A DNA stretch of 43,056 nucleotides from an uncultured Schaedlerella sp. Its GTDB lineage: Bacteria > Bacillota > Clostridia > Lachnospirales > Lachnospiraceae. The position numbers were made by a program, and so were the translations under genes. Of the stretch, positions 1 to 7,465 are shown piece by piece. Numbering within the stretch: position 1 is the stretch's first letter; each line of letters begins with the position of its first letter. The stretch is from NCBI GenBank assembly GCA_934435195.1, contig CAKSAJ010000024.1:1-43056 (forward strand), written 5' to 3'. The notes beneath the pieces are model-generated. The model worked only from the letters and a program-made list of their open reading frames with translations, did no database searches and had not been told where the DNA came from.

Positions 1-75
1 ATCACGCACCGCTGTAAATTTTAATTCTCCAAATGTTTTCTCTTTGTCAATAACAAACCCGTTTGATAATCTCAT
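1..75 (-). CDS. DUF961 (YdcP-like) ICE protein, N-terminal fragment cut by the window edge
   Basis: Only the first 25 residues are inside the window, starting MRLSNGFVIDKEKTFGEL. The start is an ATG (complement of 73-75) preceded by an AGGAG ribosome site. The phrase 'KTFGELKF' resembles 'QSFGTLEFAGE' in the gene immediately upstream, so the two look like adjacent paralogues, as orf23 and orf22 are in Tn916-type elements (family knowledge). DUF961 proteins are small conjugative-element proteins with no settled biochemical role. The gene lies 15 bp after the preceding stop and is read leftward with it. The rest of the element should continue beyond position 1. Assignment is by resemblance over a short stretch. 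Confidence 0.7.
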   Translation of the reverse strand, partial: MRLSNGFVIDKEKTFGELKFTAVRD

Positions 76-90
76 AAATGCTTCACTCCT

Positions 91-417
91 TTACTTTTCT
101 TCAACTGCTACAATATCATCAGCAAGCAACACATAATCGGTATGTCCCATATCCCCGATTGCGTAACCTCTGCCGTATAACTTCGGATTGACAAGTTTTA
201 CTTTCTGTTCATACTTGAACTTTTTTTCGCCAGCCTGCACGGGAATTTCCACCACAACATTTTCGCCTTTCTGTACGTCAGAATAAAGGTTGTAGCTTCT
301 TCTTGCGAAAAATCTGCGGTTATCTTTATCTCTGTCAAAAACATGGTCGCTTTCGCCTGCAAATTCAAGAGTTCCAAAAGATTGTGCCATATCTGGCACG
401 ACATATTTCATTTCCAT
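91..417 (-). CDS. DUF961 / YdcP-like conjugative element protein (Tn916 Orf23-type)
   Basis: A 108-residue soluble protein with no signal peptide or membrane segment. It has the pattern of the DUF961 family (YdcP of ICEBs1, Orf22/Orf23 of Tn916): an N-terminal 'SFGTLEF' stretch, a central 'RRSYNLYSDVQ' and a C-terminal 'DMGHTDYVLLADDIV'. In this family the gene sits at the non-integrase end of the element, near the start of the conjugation operon (established for Tn916). The function is unknown. Here it is read leftward after the adhesin gene and before a second DUF961 gene, so the window holds the terminal end of an ICE whose bulk lies to the left. Confidence 0.8.
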   Translation of the reverse strand: MEMKYVVPDMAQSFGTLEFAGESDHVFDRDKDNRRFFARRSYNLYSDVQKGENVVVEIPVQAGEKKFKYEQKVKLVNPKLYGRGYAIGDMGHTDYVLLADDIVAVEEK

Positions 418-438
418 ATTGTTTTACCTCGTTTCTTT

Positions 439-642
439 CTATTTTTGATAAGTTAATTGATTGTGATTTCTTATTCTGGCAGTTCGGGAAGTACCAGCAA
501 TCCCACAGATAGTAAAGGGTAAAATATATGCTTCGCACCCTTGACTATCCGTGTTCTTGCAGGTTGTAGGCAGACAAGCCAGAATAAGCGGAAGTCTGCC
601 GTTTGACAGCTTCGGCGGAGAGCGTGATTTTTCTTTCCTCAT
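439..642 (-). CDS. Possible small ICE open reading frame, unrecognised
   Basis: A 67-codon frame between the adhesin and the DUF961 genes, on the same strand. It starts 12 bp after the adhesin stop, with a weak AAGGT ribosome site 8-9 bp upstream of the ATG. The product is rich in Ser, Pro, Cys and Arg, with no membrane segment and no motif I recognise. The region could equally be an untranslated leader of the DUF961 genes. I list it because position and strand fit the operon; coding status is doubtful. Confidence 0.3.
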   Translation of the reverse strand: MRKEKSRSPPKLSNGRLPLILACLPTTCKNTDSQGCEAYILPFTICGIAGTSRTARIRNHNQLTYQK

Positions 643-654
643 ACTGTTACTACC

Positions 655-3600
655 TTATGATTTCTTCATTTTACGGCGTTTGTAGAAGAAGATACCTGCC
701 AGTCCAGCACCAGAAGTCATAAGAAGTGCAAGCAGTCCGTAAAGGTTGGTGTTATCGCCCGTTTTGGGACTGTCGCTCGGTCTGCTAGGCTTTTCTGGTG
801 TCTGTGGTGTTTCGGGTTCTTCTGGGACTTCTGGTTTTTCCTTTAAGGTAATCGTCTGTCCCTCGTCCTCAATGTCCTTATGTTCGGTAATTTTCTTCGG
901 CTCGTCTGGATTGCTTAAATCGTATAATTCTTCAAAAGTTACAAGCTGTTTGCCGTCAAGGGAAGTAGCGTCAAAGGTAAAGGCAACTTCCACTTTCATA
1001 GTTTCGCTGTCAGCAGTAAACGTATAATCACTTTCCACACGTTTTCCATTGATAAGAAGTTCTGCATTTTCTTCTTTCAACATCTGCCAGCCCACAAGTT
1101 TGTACTGTGTACCGACTTCTAAGCCCTCTAAGGTTACGGTATCAATGATTGTTACCTCTTTTCCAACTTCAAGCTCTTTGTTGCCGTCCTTATCGGTAGC
1201 AGTCGTATGAATTTTGATGATACGCTCTGTGATAAGTACCGTCTGCCCGTCGTCCTCAATGTCCTTATGTTCCGCAACTTTCACGGGTTCGTCTGGATTG
1301 CTTAAATCGTATAATTCCTCGAATGTTACCAGATTTTTACCGCCAAGCTCGGACGCATTGAATGTATAGGAAATTTCCACTTTCATTTCTTCCTCATCAG
1401 CGATAAAGGTATAATCGTTTTCAACACGTTTCCCGTCAATGATAAGCTCGGCGTTTTCTTCCTTTAACATCTGCCAGCCTTTGAGCTGATATTTTGTGCC
1501 TTTTGTAAGTCCGTCCAATTTGACAGTATCAACGATTGTTACCTCTTTTCCTGCAAGGATTGTCTTTTCGCCGTCCTTGCTGGTCGCTGTGGTATGGATA
1601 GAGATTTCTTTTTCGTATTCATCAGTCAAAGTCCCTAAATCAATCACAAGGTTATTTCTTGATACCACGATTTCAAAAGGTGGGATAAGTTCAAAGCCTT
1701 TGTTGCTGTCAGAGCGTAATTCTTCAATGGTGTAAGTATCGTAAGGCAACGCACCTTTGCTGTCGTCTGGTTCAGAAGTTCCAAACCACACACCGTCCTC
1801 GCTGGTCTTTCCTGCGTTGGTATTGTGCTTATGACTAGCCCAGTCAGCAGAAGTAGAGAATTGCCCGTTATCATCAGTTACAACAACATGACTTTCTCCC
1901 GTCGTCTTGCTTGTGATCCTAAAGGGAACATCAGCAAGACGCTTGTGTGTGCCTGCTCCGATTTTTACACCCTCAATATCCCCACGCTTAATCTGATTGT
2001 AAATAGAATGGGCTTCGTCGGTTAAGTTCACGATTTTTCCATTTTCTGTGATTGTAAAATCAATCGGTTTCGCACCGTCAGTTAAGTAACCGTCGGGAGC
2101 TTCACTTTCAACGATACGGAATTTTCCATAAGGTAAGAGGTCAGCAGAAGTAGAAGCCACACCCTCAATATCTGTACGAATTGTCTTTACCACTTCATTT
2201 TTCTTGTATAGCTTGCCCTCAACCAATACTGCATTATCATTTAAGGAAATGATTTCAAAAGCCGTATCTTTCAAGGTAGCACTTCCTTGTGGTTTGGTAT
2301 CTTCCGTTTCTAAATCTCGTTTCTGAATTTTGACACCGCCACGGATAACCTTATCTGATACGGAAAACTGGTTACTTCCAGTTAATACGGCAAGGTCGCC
2401 GTCCTCGGTAATCTGTGTTACATATAAGCCCTTAATCTGTTCGGACTTATCGCCAGCCTGCATATATGCACCGTCTAACAAGTAGCCGTTTGGAGCTTTT
2501 GTTTCCTCAACGGTTAGTGTTCCAAGTGGAAGAACGGCTTTACCGTCCTGCATATAGAAGCTGTCGCCAGATACCTTGTATGCGTCCGCTAATTTTGTGA
2601 TGTAGTGGGTTGTCCCGTCGCTGTCAGTTTCAGCGATTGTCTTTGTAACCCATGTACGAGTAGCTTCGGCAGGGGGATTGTCTTTCGTATAGAAGCCAGC
2701 ATAATACTTCCATGTAAATTCCGCACCTGCTAGAGAAGCGTTCCCCTGCGGATTGTCTTTCTGTGTTTCCATATCAATCTTGAAAAGTTCAATCAAAGTG
2801 TCTGTTACTTTCGGTGTATCTGATACTTTCAAAGTCGCTGTTTCGCCAGCTTTGATTGTCAATGGATAGACAGTTTTATCTACTTTATATCCTGCTGGTG
2901 CGGATAATTCCTTGATATAGACTGTGCCAGCCTTTACCTCTATAATATCTGTATTTCCGTTTTCATCAGCCGTAAGGGTGGCAAGCTGTTTTGTGCAGTC
3001 CTTATCAGCAAAGACACCATAGGTTGCACCTGCAATAGAGTAATTCCCGTTACCGTCTGTAATGCTGGTATTACTGGAAGTCTTTTGCAGTTTCGCATTT
3101 CCAACATTCAGCTTCGCCCAGAATTGTCCCAATTCCTGCCCCTCGCCAGAGTAGATATAACCGCCACATTCATAGCGTCCTTTATTCTCTTTGACAAAGG
3201 CTTTTGCACCAGCGAAAACTTCGTCCTGCGTAGCTTTTGGAATTTCATCATAAGAAGCTCGCACGTTATCACATTGCCAGCCAAGATGTACGCTCAATCT
3301 CTGCCAGACAACACATTGTTCCAACAGATAAACTTGTTTGTAGTTCAGTTCCTTGTGAGCTTCGCTATACTGTTTGACATACTCTAAGGATAACGCCACA
3401 TCTGAAATCTGGTCGGCACTCATGCGTGAGCTTGCGTCAGCTCTGGTCTTGTAGCCGTTCTTAAAATCTGTATTGATGTCAATACAATAGGCAGTTTCGC
3501 CCTCGACTTTCATATAGCCCTCATTGAATGTCGAACCGATAGAACCGTCATTCATTACTTTTTCAATGATACCGACACGCTCTGCACTTTCCGTCCAGTA

Positions 3601-3699
3601 TTGCTTGCTTTCTGCATGGACGGGTGTAGTCGGTAAAGCAGTAACGACAGTTGCAAGAGCTAAGAAGCCCGTACACAATCGCTTTAATATCTTTTTCAT
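655..3699 (-). CDS. LPXTG-type surface adhesin with thioester-like, prealbumin-like and tandem VaFE-repeat domains
   Basis: A 1014-residue wall-anchored protein. I chose the ATG at 3699: an AAAGGAG ribosome site lies just upstream of it, inside the first codons of the longer frame beginning at 3720. Residues 1-29 are a signal peptide ending ..PVHA. Residues 30-200 resemble a TQXA/thioester adhesin domain, with C72 (AYCID) and Q128 (EQCVVW) as candidate thioester partners. Several SpaA/Cna-B-type prealbumin domains follow. Near the C terminus come two tandem VaFE-type repeats (coding about 1235-1600 and 850-1215), each with LVTFEELYDLSNPDEP. A proline-rich linker, SPKTG sortase signal (977-981), hydrophobic helix and KRRKMKKS tail end the protein. 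It probably binds host or cell surfaces and is carried by the ICE; the ligand is unknown. Confidence 0.88.
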   Translation of the reverse strand: MKKILKRLCTGFLALATVVTALPTTPVHAESKQYWTESAERVGIIEKVMNDGSIGSTFNEGYMKVEGETAYCIDINTDFKNGYKTRADASSRMSADQISDVALSLEYVKQYSEAHKELNYKQVYLLEQCVVWQRLSVHLGWQCDNVRASYDEIPKATQDEVFAGAKAFVKENKGRYECGGYIYSGEGQELGQFWAKLNVGNAKLQKTSSNTSITDGNGNYSIAGATYGVFADKDCTKQLATLTADENGNTDIIEVKAGTVYIKELSAPAGYKVDKTVYPLTIKAGETATLKVSDTPKVTDTLIELFKIDMETQKDNPQGNASLAGAEFTWKYYAGFYTKDNPPAEATRTWVTKTIAETDSDGTTHYITKLADAYKVSGDSFYMQDGKAVLPLGTLTVEETKAPNGYLLDGAYMQAGDKSEQIKGLYVTQITEDGDLAVLTGSNQFSVSDKVIRGGVKIQKRDLETEDTKPQGSATLKDTAFEIISLNDNAVLVEGKLYKKNEVVKTIRTDIEGVASTSADLLPYGKFRIVESEAPDGYLTDGAKPIDFTITENGKIVNLTDEAHSIYNQIKRGDIEGVKIGAGTHKRLADVPFRITSKTTGESHVVVTDDNGQFSTSADWASHKHNTNAGKTSEDGVWFGTSEPDDSKGALPYDTYTIEELRSDSNKGFELIPPFEIVVSRNNLVIDLGTLTDEYEKEISIHTTATSKDGEKTILAGKEVTIVDTVKLDGLTKGTKYQLKGWQMLKEENAELIIDGKRVENDYTFIADEEEMKVEISYTFNASELGGKNLVTFEELYDLSNPDEPVKVAEHKDIEDDGQTVLITERIIKIHTTATDKDGNKELEVGKEVTIIDTVTLEGLEVGTQYKLVGWQMLKEENAELLINGKRVESDYTFTADSETMKVEVAFTFDATSLDGKQLVTFEELYDLSNPDEPKKITEHKDIEDEGQTITLKEKPEVPEEPETPQTPEKPSRPSDSPKTGDNTNLYGLLALLMTSGAGLAGIFFYKRRKMKKS

Positions 3700-3729
3700 A
3701 AATCTAATTGCTCCTTTCATTTTGGGTAT

Positions 3730-3758
3730 AAAAATAGACGCTCATTTCTGAACGTCTA
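3730..3758 (-). terminator. Hairpin with U-tract upstream of the adhesin gene
   Basis: On the minus strand, arms TAGACG / CGTCTA (3753-3758 and 3735-3740) with a 12-nt loop are followed by TTTTT at 3734-3730. It sits about 30 bp before the adhesin start, so it would end upstream leftward transcription or act as a leader attenuator. The stem is only 6 bp, so strength is uncertain. Confidence 0.5.
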
Positions 3759-3780
3759 CATTACTGAAAGGCTTGTCCTC

Positions 3781-3963
3781 TCACACATATTCTATTTTAA
3801 TAGGTACAACAGTTGCCTTTCTCCTTGTATTTTCGTTGTTTTCATCACTTGCGTTATCTACAACCTCCATGACCGGCATCCAACATAATTGAATAAGGCA
3901 TAAAGATACCTCATGCGGGAAGTTTCTATTTATAGTATGCAGGGCATAGAAAAAGGTTCGCAA
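3781..3963 (-). CDS. Doubtful small ORF at the ICE end, unrecognised
   Basis: A 60-codon frame with a TTG start that lies exactly in a 19-bp sequence (3945-3963) repeated at 4908-4926. The C-terminal half (NTRRKATVVPIKIEYV) looks protein-like, while the N-terminal part is simply a reading of the repeat and its flank. No good ribosome site is visible. It may be a truncated or fused remnant whose original 5' end was replaced when the neighbouring segment inserted. I cannot name it. Confidence 0.25.
   Translation of the reverse strand: MRTFFYALHTINRNFPHEVSLCLIQLCWMPVMEVVDNASDENNENTRRKATVVPIKIEYV
3945..3963. repeat. 19-bp direct repeat, left copy (candidate att-site duplication)
   Basis: CATAGAAAAAGGTTCGCAA here is repeated exactly, same orientation, at 4908-4926. 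The other copy is half of a complete terminator hairpin; this copy is an orphan half. That is the pattern left when an element integrates into a terminator and duplicates part of it. Confidence 0.6.
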
Positions 3964-3965
3964 AA

Positions 3966-3998
3966 TGAAAAAAAGCAGTCATTTGCAAGACTGCTTTA
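3966..3998 (-). terminator. Rho-independent terminator after the 4035-4376 gene
   Basis: Minus strand: AAGCAGTC (3996-3989), 8-nt loop, GACTGCTT (3980-3973), then an uninterrupted T-run (A-run 3968-3974 on the plus strand). It ends leftward transcription of the membrane protein and XRE regulator pair. Confidence 0.8.
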
Positions 3999-4034
3999 TA
4001 CAGAATGTATTTTGACTTCATAATATTTTCTAAA

Positions 4035-4376
4035 TCAATTCAATTTTCCTGTTGAGAACAAACATAAGAGTAACCCAATTGCTCCGATTACAATAAACAA
4101 TAATCCAATTCCCGCAGATTTTTTGCGTTTTTCCATAAGAGCCTGCTGAGCCTCATCCATATATTGTACCGGATAATGTCTCCTTCCAATCAGATACAAC
4201 AATAATCCACTGGAATTATTTCCATTTGCTGACAATAGTCCTAAGAGTTTCGGATGCTTTAATCCTCTTGCGGTGGCATCCATGACCGTTAGTTTATAAA
4301 GTTGATATGTCGTTTCAATACCGCCGACTACTGCGGCTGCACCAAATATAACAGATAAAACGATATTCCATTCCAT
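4035..4376 (-). CDS. Small two-helix membrane protein of unknown function
   Basis: A 113-residue protein with an N-terminal hydrophobic helix (about 3-22), a polar middle (about 25-85, containing YLIGRRHYPVQYMDEAQQAL) and a C-terminal hydrophobic helix (about 88-108). No family recognised. It starts 12 bp after the XRE regulator gene, with an AGGAGG ribosome site, and is followed by a strong terminator, so the two form a two-gene operon. Such small membrane partners of XRE regulators with their own membrane tails are common in Firmicutes; a joint role in stress or envelope signalling is inference only. The pair is flanked by 19-bp direct repeats and may be an acquired module. Confidence 0.7.
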   Translation of the reverse strand: MEWNIVLSVIFGAAAVVGGIETTYQLYKLTVMDATARGLKHPKLLGLLSANGNNSSGLLLYLIGRRHYPVQYMDEAQQALMEKRKKSAGIGLLFIVIGAIGLLLCLFSTGKLN

Positions 4377-4388
4377 AATAAAATCCTC

Positions 4389-4796
4389 CTAAATATGTTT
4401 GATAATTTGATAAAGTAATGTTGCTGAACTGATAATAGCGATACAGAATACAAGTATCAAATAGTAGCTATTATCCGGTAGGAACATATTTAAAGTAATG
4501 AGAAGTATTACAACGATGATATTAAGGCTGATTGCGCCAATCAGCTTCTTATTACTCTTTACAACATTTGTGCTTTCTTCCAGATGTTCAATCATTTTGC
4601 TATCCCCTTTCAATAAATCATCAAGACTGATACAGTAAAGGTTGCTCAATTCAATAACACTAATGATATCAGGATATGATTTTTCATTTTCCCAGTTTGA
4701 AATAGTCTGGCGGGATACGTTGATTTTTTCTGCAACGACTTCCTGTGTGAGCCCGGAATGAATACGAGCGTCCTTTAGTTTTTGTCCAATTTCCAT
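4389..4796 (-). CDS. Membrane-tethered XRE-family transcriptional regulator
   Basis: 135 residues. Residues 5-60 are a classic XRE helix-turn-helix (LTQEVVAEKINVSRQTISNWENEKSYPD). A linker follows, then two hydrophobic helices (about 84-104 and 109-128), so the DNA-binding domain should hang from the inner face of the membrane. The start ATG has an AAAGGAG ribosome site. Upstream, an inverted repeat GCATGT-N12-ACATGC (4877-4900) overlaps a TTGACA-like element (complement of 4880-4885), a plausible autoregulatory operator. It is cotranscribed with the two-helix protein downstream. The regulon is unknown. Confidence 0.85.
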   Translation of the reverse strand: MEIGQKLKDARIHSGLTQEVVAEKINVSRQTISNWENEKSYPDIISVIELSNLYCISLDDLLKGDSKMIEHLEESTNVVKSNKKLIGAISLNIIVVILLITLNMFLPDNSYYLILVFCIAIISSATLLYQIIKHI

Positions 4797-4876
4797 GTTT
4801 GTTGTTCTCCTTTCGGGAATATCTTTTCATAGCTTCAAATAAATGTCTATCAAATGTCTTTTACATCTGTGATTTT

Positions 4877-4900
4877 GCATGTCAAAATTGTTTTACATGC
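4877..4900 (-). promoter_or_regulatory. Inverted repeat over the promoter region of the XRE regulator
   Basis: GCATGT and ACATGC arms 12 bp apart; the TTGACA on the minus strand (4885-4880) falls inside. Further ATGT/ACAT half-sites occur at 4840-4866. This would suit an XRE dimer repressing its own gene. The -10 element is not clear (TAAAAG at 16 bp at best). Confidence 0.45.
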
Positions 4901-4907
4901 TTTAGGA

Positions 4908-4926
4908 CATAGAAAAAGGTTCGCAA
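4908..4926. repeat. 19-bp direct repeat, right copy (candidate att-site duplication)
   Basis: Identical to 3945-3963. Here it forms the distal arm and U-tract of the complete terminator at 4911-4942, so this is the likely original chromosomal context. Confidence 0.6.
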
Positions 4927-4942
4927 TCAAATCACGAACCTT
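4911..4942 (-). terminator. Rho-independent terminator downstream of the HlyC/CorC-type gene
   Basis: Minus strand: AAGGTTCG (4942-4935), 11-nt loop, CGAACCTT (4923-4916), then T-rich sequence. It lies 80 bp beyond the stop of the leftward gene at 5024. Confidence 0.8.
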
Positions 4943-4970
4943 CTTAATTATATGGAATATATTTTATCTC

Positions 4971-5018
4971 AGTCGAGAAGACTCCCACCTCTTTCAGGTG
5001 GTGAGTAACTGCTCGACT
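4971..5018. repeat. Compound imperfect palindrome between gene end and terminator
   Basis: Outer arms AGTCGAG (4971-4977) and CTCGACT (5012-5018) enclose an inner stem CCACCT (4985-4990) / AGGTGG (4996-5001) that extends three more pairs across one bulge. It has no U-tract. It lies 6 bp after the stop codon at 5024. It looks like a subterminal hairpin of an IS200/IS605-type element or a solo palindromic repeat; no transposase is nearby. Confidence 0.5.
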
Positions 5019-5023
5019 TGAAT

Positions 5024-6364
5024 TTAATTGGCTTCTGTATTAGTATCATCTACTGAATCAGATGTTTCAGACTCTTCTTTGGAAGCATCCTGAACAATCT
5101 CCGGCAAGTAGACATGTACCAACTCTACTCGGTTTTTGTCCAGTTTCTCTACTACCATACGAATACCGTCTTCGGTAGTGAACTCATCGCCGACTTCCGG
5201 TAATCGGTCCAGATGCTCAATCATAAATCCACCGAGGGAATCAAAGTCTTCGGATTCCAATTCCTGATGTCTGACATCCAGTTTCAGACGATCATTCAAA
5301 TCAACGAGACTGACAGAACCTTCAATGATATACTCTAAATCGTTTATCTTACGAATGAAATCTTCTTCGTTCTCATCGTATTCGTCATGAATCTCGCCGA
5401 CAATCTCTTCCAAAATATCTTCCAGTGTGATAATACCTGCAGTTTCGCCATATTCGTCTAAAACAATCGCGATATTAATAGATGCATCACGCATCTCAAC
5501 GAGTAATTCAGAAATATTCTTATATTCATAAGTGAAATAAGCTTCTCTCAAAATATCGCGGACTTTGAAATGTTCTCTGTCGTCAAAGAGCAACAGATCC
5601 TTCATATTGATCGTACCGATCACGTTGTCTGTTGTATCTTCATAAACAGGAAGGCGGGTAAACTTATCCTCTTTATAAATGTCAATTAATTCAGCGTATG
5701 TATTGTTCACATCGGCAAATGTTACGTGAACACGAGGAACCATAACATCTTTTGCTTTCGCATCACCTAAGTCGAACACATTATATATCATTTCCTTCTC
5801 TTCAGATTCAATGACACCATCTTCGTGGCTGACATCTACGATTGTACGAAGTTCGTCTTCTGTCATTGCCTGATTGGCTTCATCCGGATTGATTCGTAAT
5901 AATACGAGAATACCGCGTGAAAATAAGTTCACAATAAAAATGAACGGTGTCAGGATCGTCATTAAAAAGTGAATGACCCTGATATAAGAGAGAGAAAACT
6001 TAACAGCACGAAGTGTTGCCATACTCTTAGGAGTAATCTCTCCAAATACAAGAATCAATACTGTCAATACAGCTGTGACAATACTGACCATGTATCCACC
6101 GAAACTGTAAGCCAATGTAGTAGCCAGAGAAGAGGCGGAAATATTAACAATATTGTTACCGATCAAGATTGCACTGAGCATCTTTGTCTTATGATTCTCA
6201 ATAACATCCAGAACCAATGCTGCCCGCTTATCTCCGTCATCTGCCATAGATCGCATAGTAATCTTGCTGACGGTTGTTAATGCCGTCTCAGCAGAGGAGA
6301 AAAATCCTGATAAAAATAATAAAATAATAAGTACTATAAATTGTATCGCGTCACCCGAGTCCAA
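5024..6364 (-). CDS. CNNM/CorC (HlyC, TlyC) family membrane protein with CBS pair
   Basis: About 446 residues. Domains: DUF21/CNNM membrane region with four hydrophobic segments in the first ~150 residues, a CBS pair (about 205-325; MVPRVHVTFADV, FTRLPVYED, IVLDEYGETAGIITLEDILEEIVGEI) and a C-terminal CorC_HlyC domain (about 345-425) with an acidic tail. CNNM/CorC proteins act in Mg2+ efflux or sensing (family knowledge); the old 'hemolysin' name is misleading. Start is uncertain: the longest frame begins with TTG at 6376, directly abutting AAGGAG, so I prefer the TTG at 6364 with 12-nt spacing. It is transcribed away from murB, from its own promoter. Confidence 0.88.
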   Translation of the reverse strand: MDSGDAIQFIVLIILLFLSGFFSSAETALTTVSKITMRSMADDGDKRAALVLDVIENHKTKMLSAILIGNNIVNISASSLATTLAYSFGGYMVSIVTAVLTVLILVFGEITPKSMATLRAVKFSLSYIRVIHFLMTILTPFIFIVNLFSRGILVLLRINPDEANQAMTEDELRTIVDVSHEDGVIESEEKEMIYNVFDLGDAKAKDVMVPRVHVTFADVNNTYAELIDIYKEDKFTRLPVYEDTTDNVIGTINMKDLLLFDDREHFKVRDILREAYFTYEYKNISELLVEMRDASINIAIVLDEYGETAGIITLEDILEEIVGEIHDEYDENEEDFIRKINDLEYIIEGSVSLVDLNDRLKLDVRHQELESEDFDSLGGFMIEHLDRLPEVGDEFTTEDGIRMVVEKLDKNRVELVHVYLPEIVQDASKEESETSDSVDDTNTEAN

Positions 6365-6416
6365 TGTTTTAATCAACTCCTTTGAAATCTATTTTTAAAT
6401 ACGAGTACACGAATCT

Positions 6417-6445
6417 AATATACATCATTTCTATGAGTTTTGCAA
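6417..6445 (-). promoter_or_regulatory. Sigma-A-type promoter for the CNNM/CorC gene
   Basis: Minus strand TTGCAA (6445-6440), 17-bp spacer, TATATT (6422-6417), about 40 bp before the ribosome site. Confidence 0.65.
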
Positions 6446-6465
6446 CACCTGTAGACTTTGTATAG

Positions 6466-6494
6466 TTGAATTTCAGCACAAAGTATTGTATTAT
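6466..6494 (+). promoter_or_regulatory. Sigma-A-type promoter for murB operon
   Basis: TTGAAT (6466-6471), 17-bp spacer, TATTAT (6489-6494), about 50 bp before murB. It is divergent from the CorC-type gene promoter 20 bp away. Confidence 0.65.
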
Positions 6495-6546
6495 GTAAAC
6501 TGTTTAGAGCTCCTCATAGAGCGGAAAATGAGAGGAAGATAATTAG

Positions 6547-7452
6547 ATGAATATATATGAAGAATTATGCAAGATTGTTTCGGAAGATCAGATTTTAAAA
6601 GACGAGCCGATGGATAAGCACACAACATTTCGTGCCGGCGGCAAGGCGGACTATTTAGTGATGCCTTCAAATGAGGAACAGGTACGGGATTTGGTATTGT
6701 TATTGAAAAGGGAAAATGTTCCTTATTATGTGATGGGCAATGGAAGTAACCTGCTTGTCAGAGATCAGGGCTTTAAAGGTGTGATCATTCAAATTGCACG
6801 CAAGATGAACCAGATTCGCGTAGAAGGCGAGACAATTTATGCACAGGCCGGAGCCTTGCTTTCAAAGATTGCAGCACAGGCATTGGGAGAAGGACTGACT
6901 GGTTTTGAATTTGCATCAGGTATTCCTGGAACCTTAGGCGGTGCAGTGATGATGAATGCGGGTGCATATGGCGGAGAGATGAAACAGGTTATTGTGAATG
7001 CATGCGTGTTAACTTCAGAAGGTGAGATTGCTGTAATTCCGGCAGATTTGATGGAACTGGGATATCGTACCAGTGTATTTGCAAAGAATCAGGATATTAT
7101 ATTGAGTGCACAGCTGAAACTGGAATATGGAAATGAAGCTGTTATCCGTGAGTACATGGATGAACTAAAAGAACAGAGAGTGAGCAAACAGCCATTAGAA
7201 TATCCAAGTGCAGGTAGCACATTTAAAAGACCAGAAGGATATTTCGCAGGAAAATTAATTCAGGATGCAGGACTTAGAGGTTTTCAGGTTGGTGGAGCGC
7301 AGGTATCAGAAAAGCATTGTGGATTTGTGATCAATAAAGATCATGCAACAGCGACAGACATCTTATCATTGATGGAGCAGGTGTCTGATAAAGTAGAGGC
7401 AGAATTTGGTGTACGATTGGAACCGGAAGTAAAGATTATTGGTGAAAAGTAA
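6547..7452 (+). CDS. murB: UDP-N-acetylenolpyruvoylglucosamine reductase MurB
   Basis: 301 residues. It makes UDP-N-acetylmuramic acid by NADPH-dependent reduction of UDP-GlcNAc enolpyruvate, the second committed step of peptidoglycan precursor synthesis, in the cytosol. Visible signatures: FRAGGKADYLV (28-38) and GNGSNLLV (64-71) of the FAD-binding domain, SGIPGTLGGAVMMNAGAYGG around residues 123-142, YPSAGSTFKRP with the catalytic Ser at about 224, and LEPEVKIIG near the C terminus with the catalytic Glu. It is first in the run murB-rapZ-whiA-HPr, with rapZ starting 13 bp after its stop. An AGAGGAAG ribosome site precedes the ATG. Full length for the family. Confidence 0.97.
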   Translation: MNIYEELCKIVSEDQILKDEPMDKHTTFRAGGKADYLVMPSNEEQVRDLVLLLKRENVPYYVMGNGSNLLVRDQGFKGVIIQIARKMNQIRVEGETIYAQAGALLSKIAAQALGEGLTGFEFASGIPGTLGGAVMMNAGAYGGEMKQVIVNACVLTSEGEIAVIPADLMELGYRTSVFAKNQDIILSAQLKLEYGNEAVIREYMDELKEQRVSKQPLEYPSAGSTFKRPEGYFAGKLIQDAGLRGFQVGGAQVSEKHCGFVINKDHATATDILSLMEQVSDKVEAEFGVRLEPEVKIIGEK

Positions 7453-7465
7453 AAGAGGGATGAAG

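Noticed and set aside
4861..4900. Repeated ATGTC/GACAT words, considered as a CRISPR-like or iteron array
   Set aside because: Too short and irregular; better explained as half-sites for the XRE regulator.
4971..5018. Compound palindrome considered as the terminator of the CNNM/CorC gene
   Set aside because: No U-tract on either strand, and a proper terminator lies just beyond at 4911-4942.
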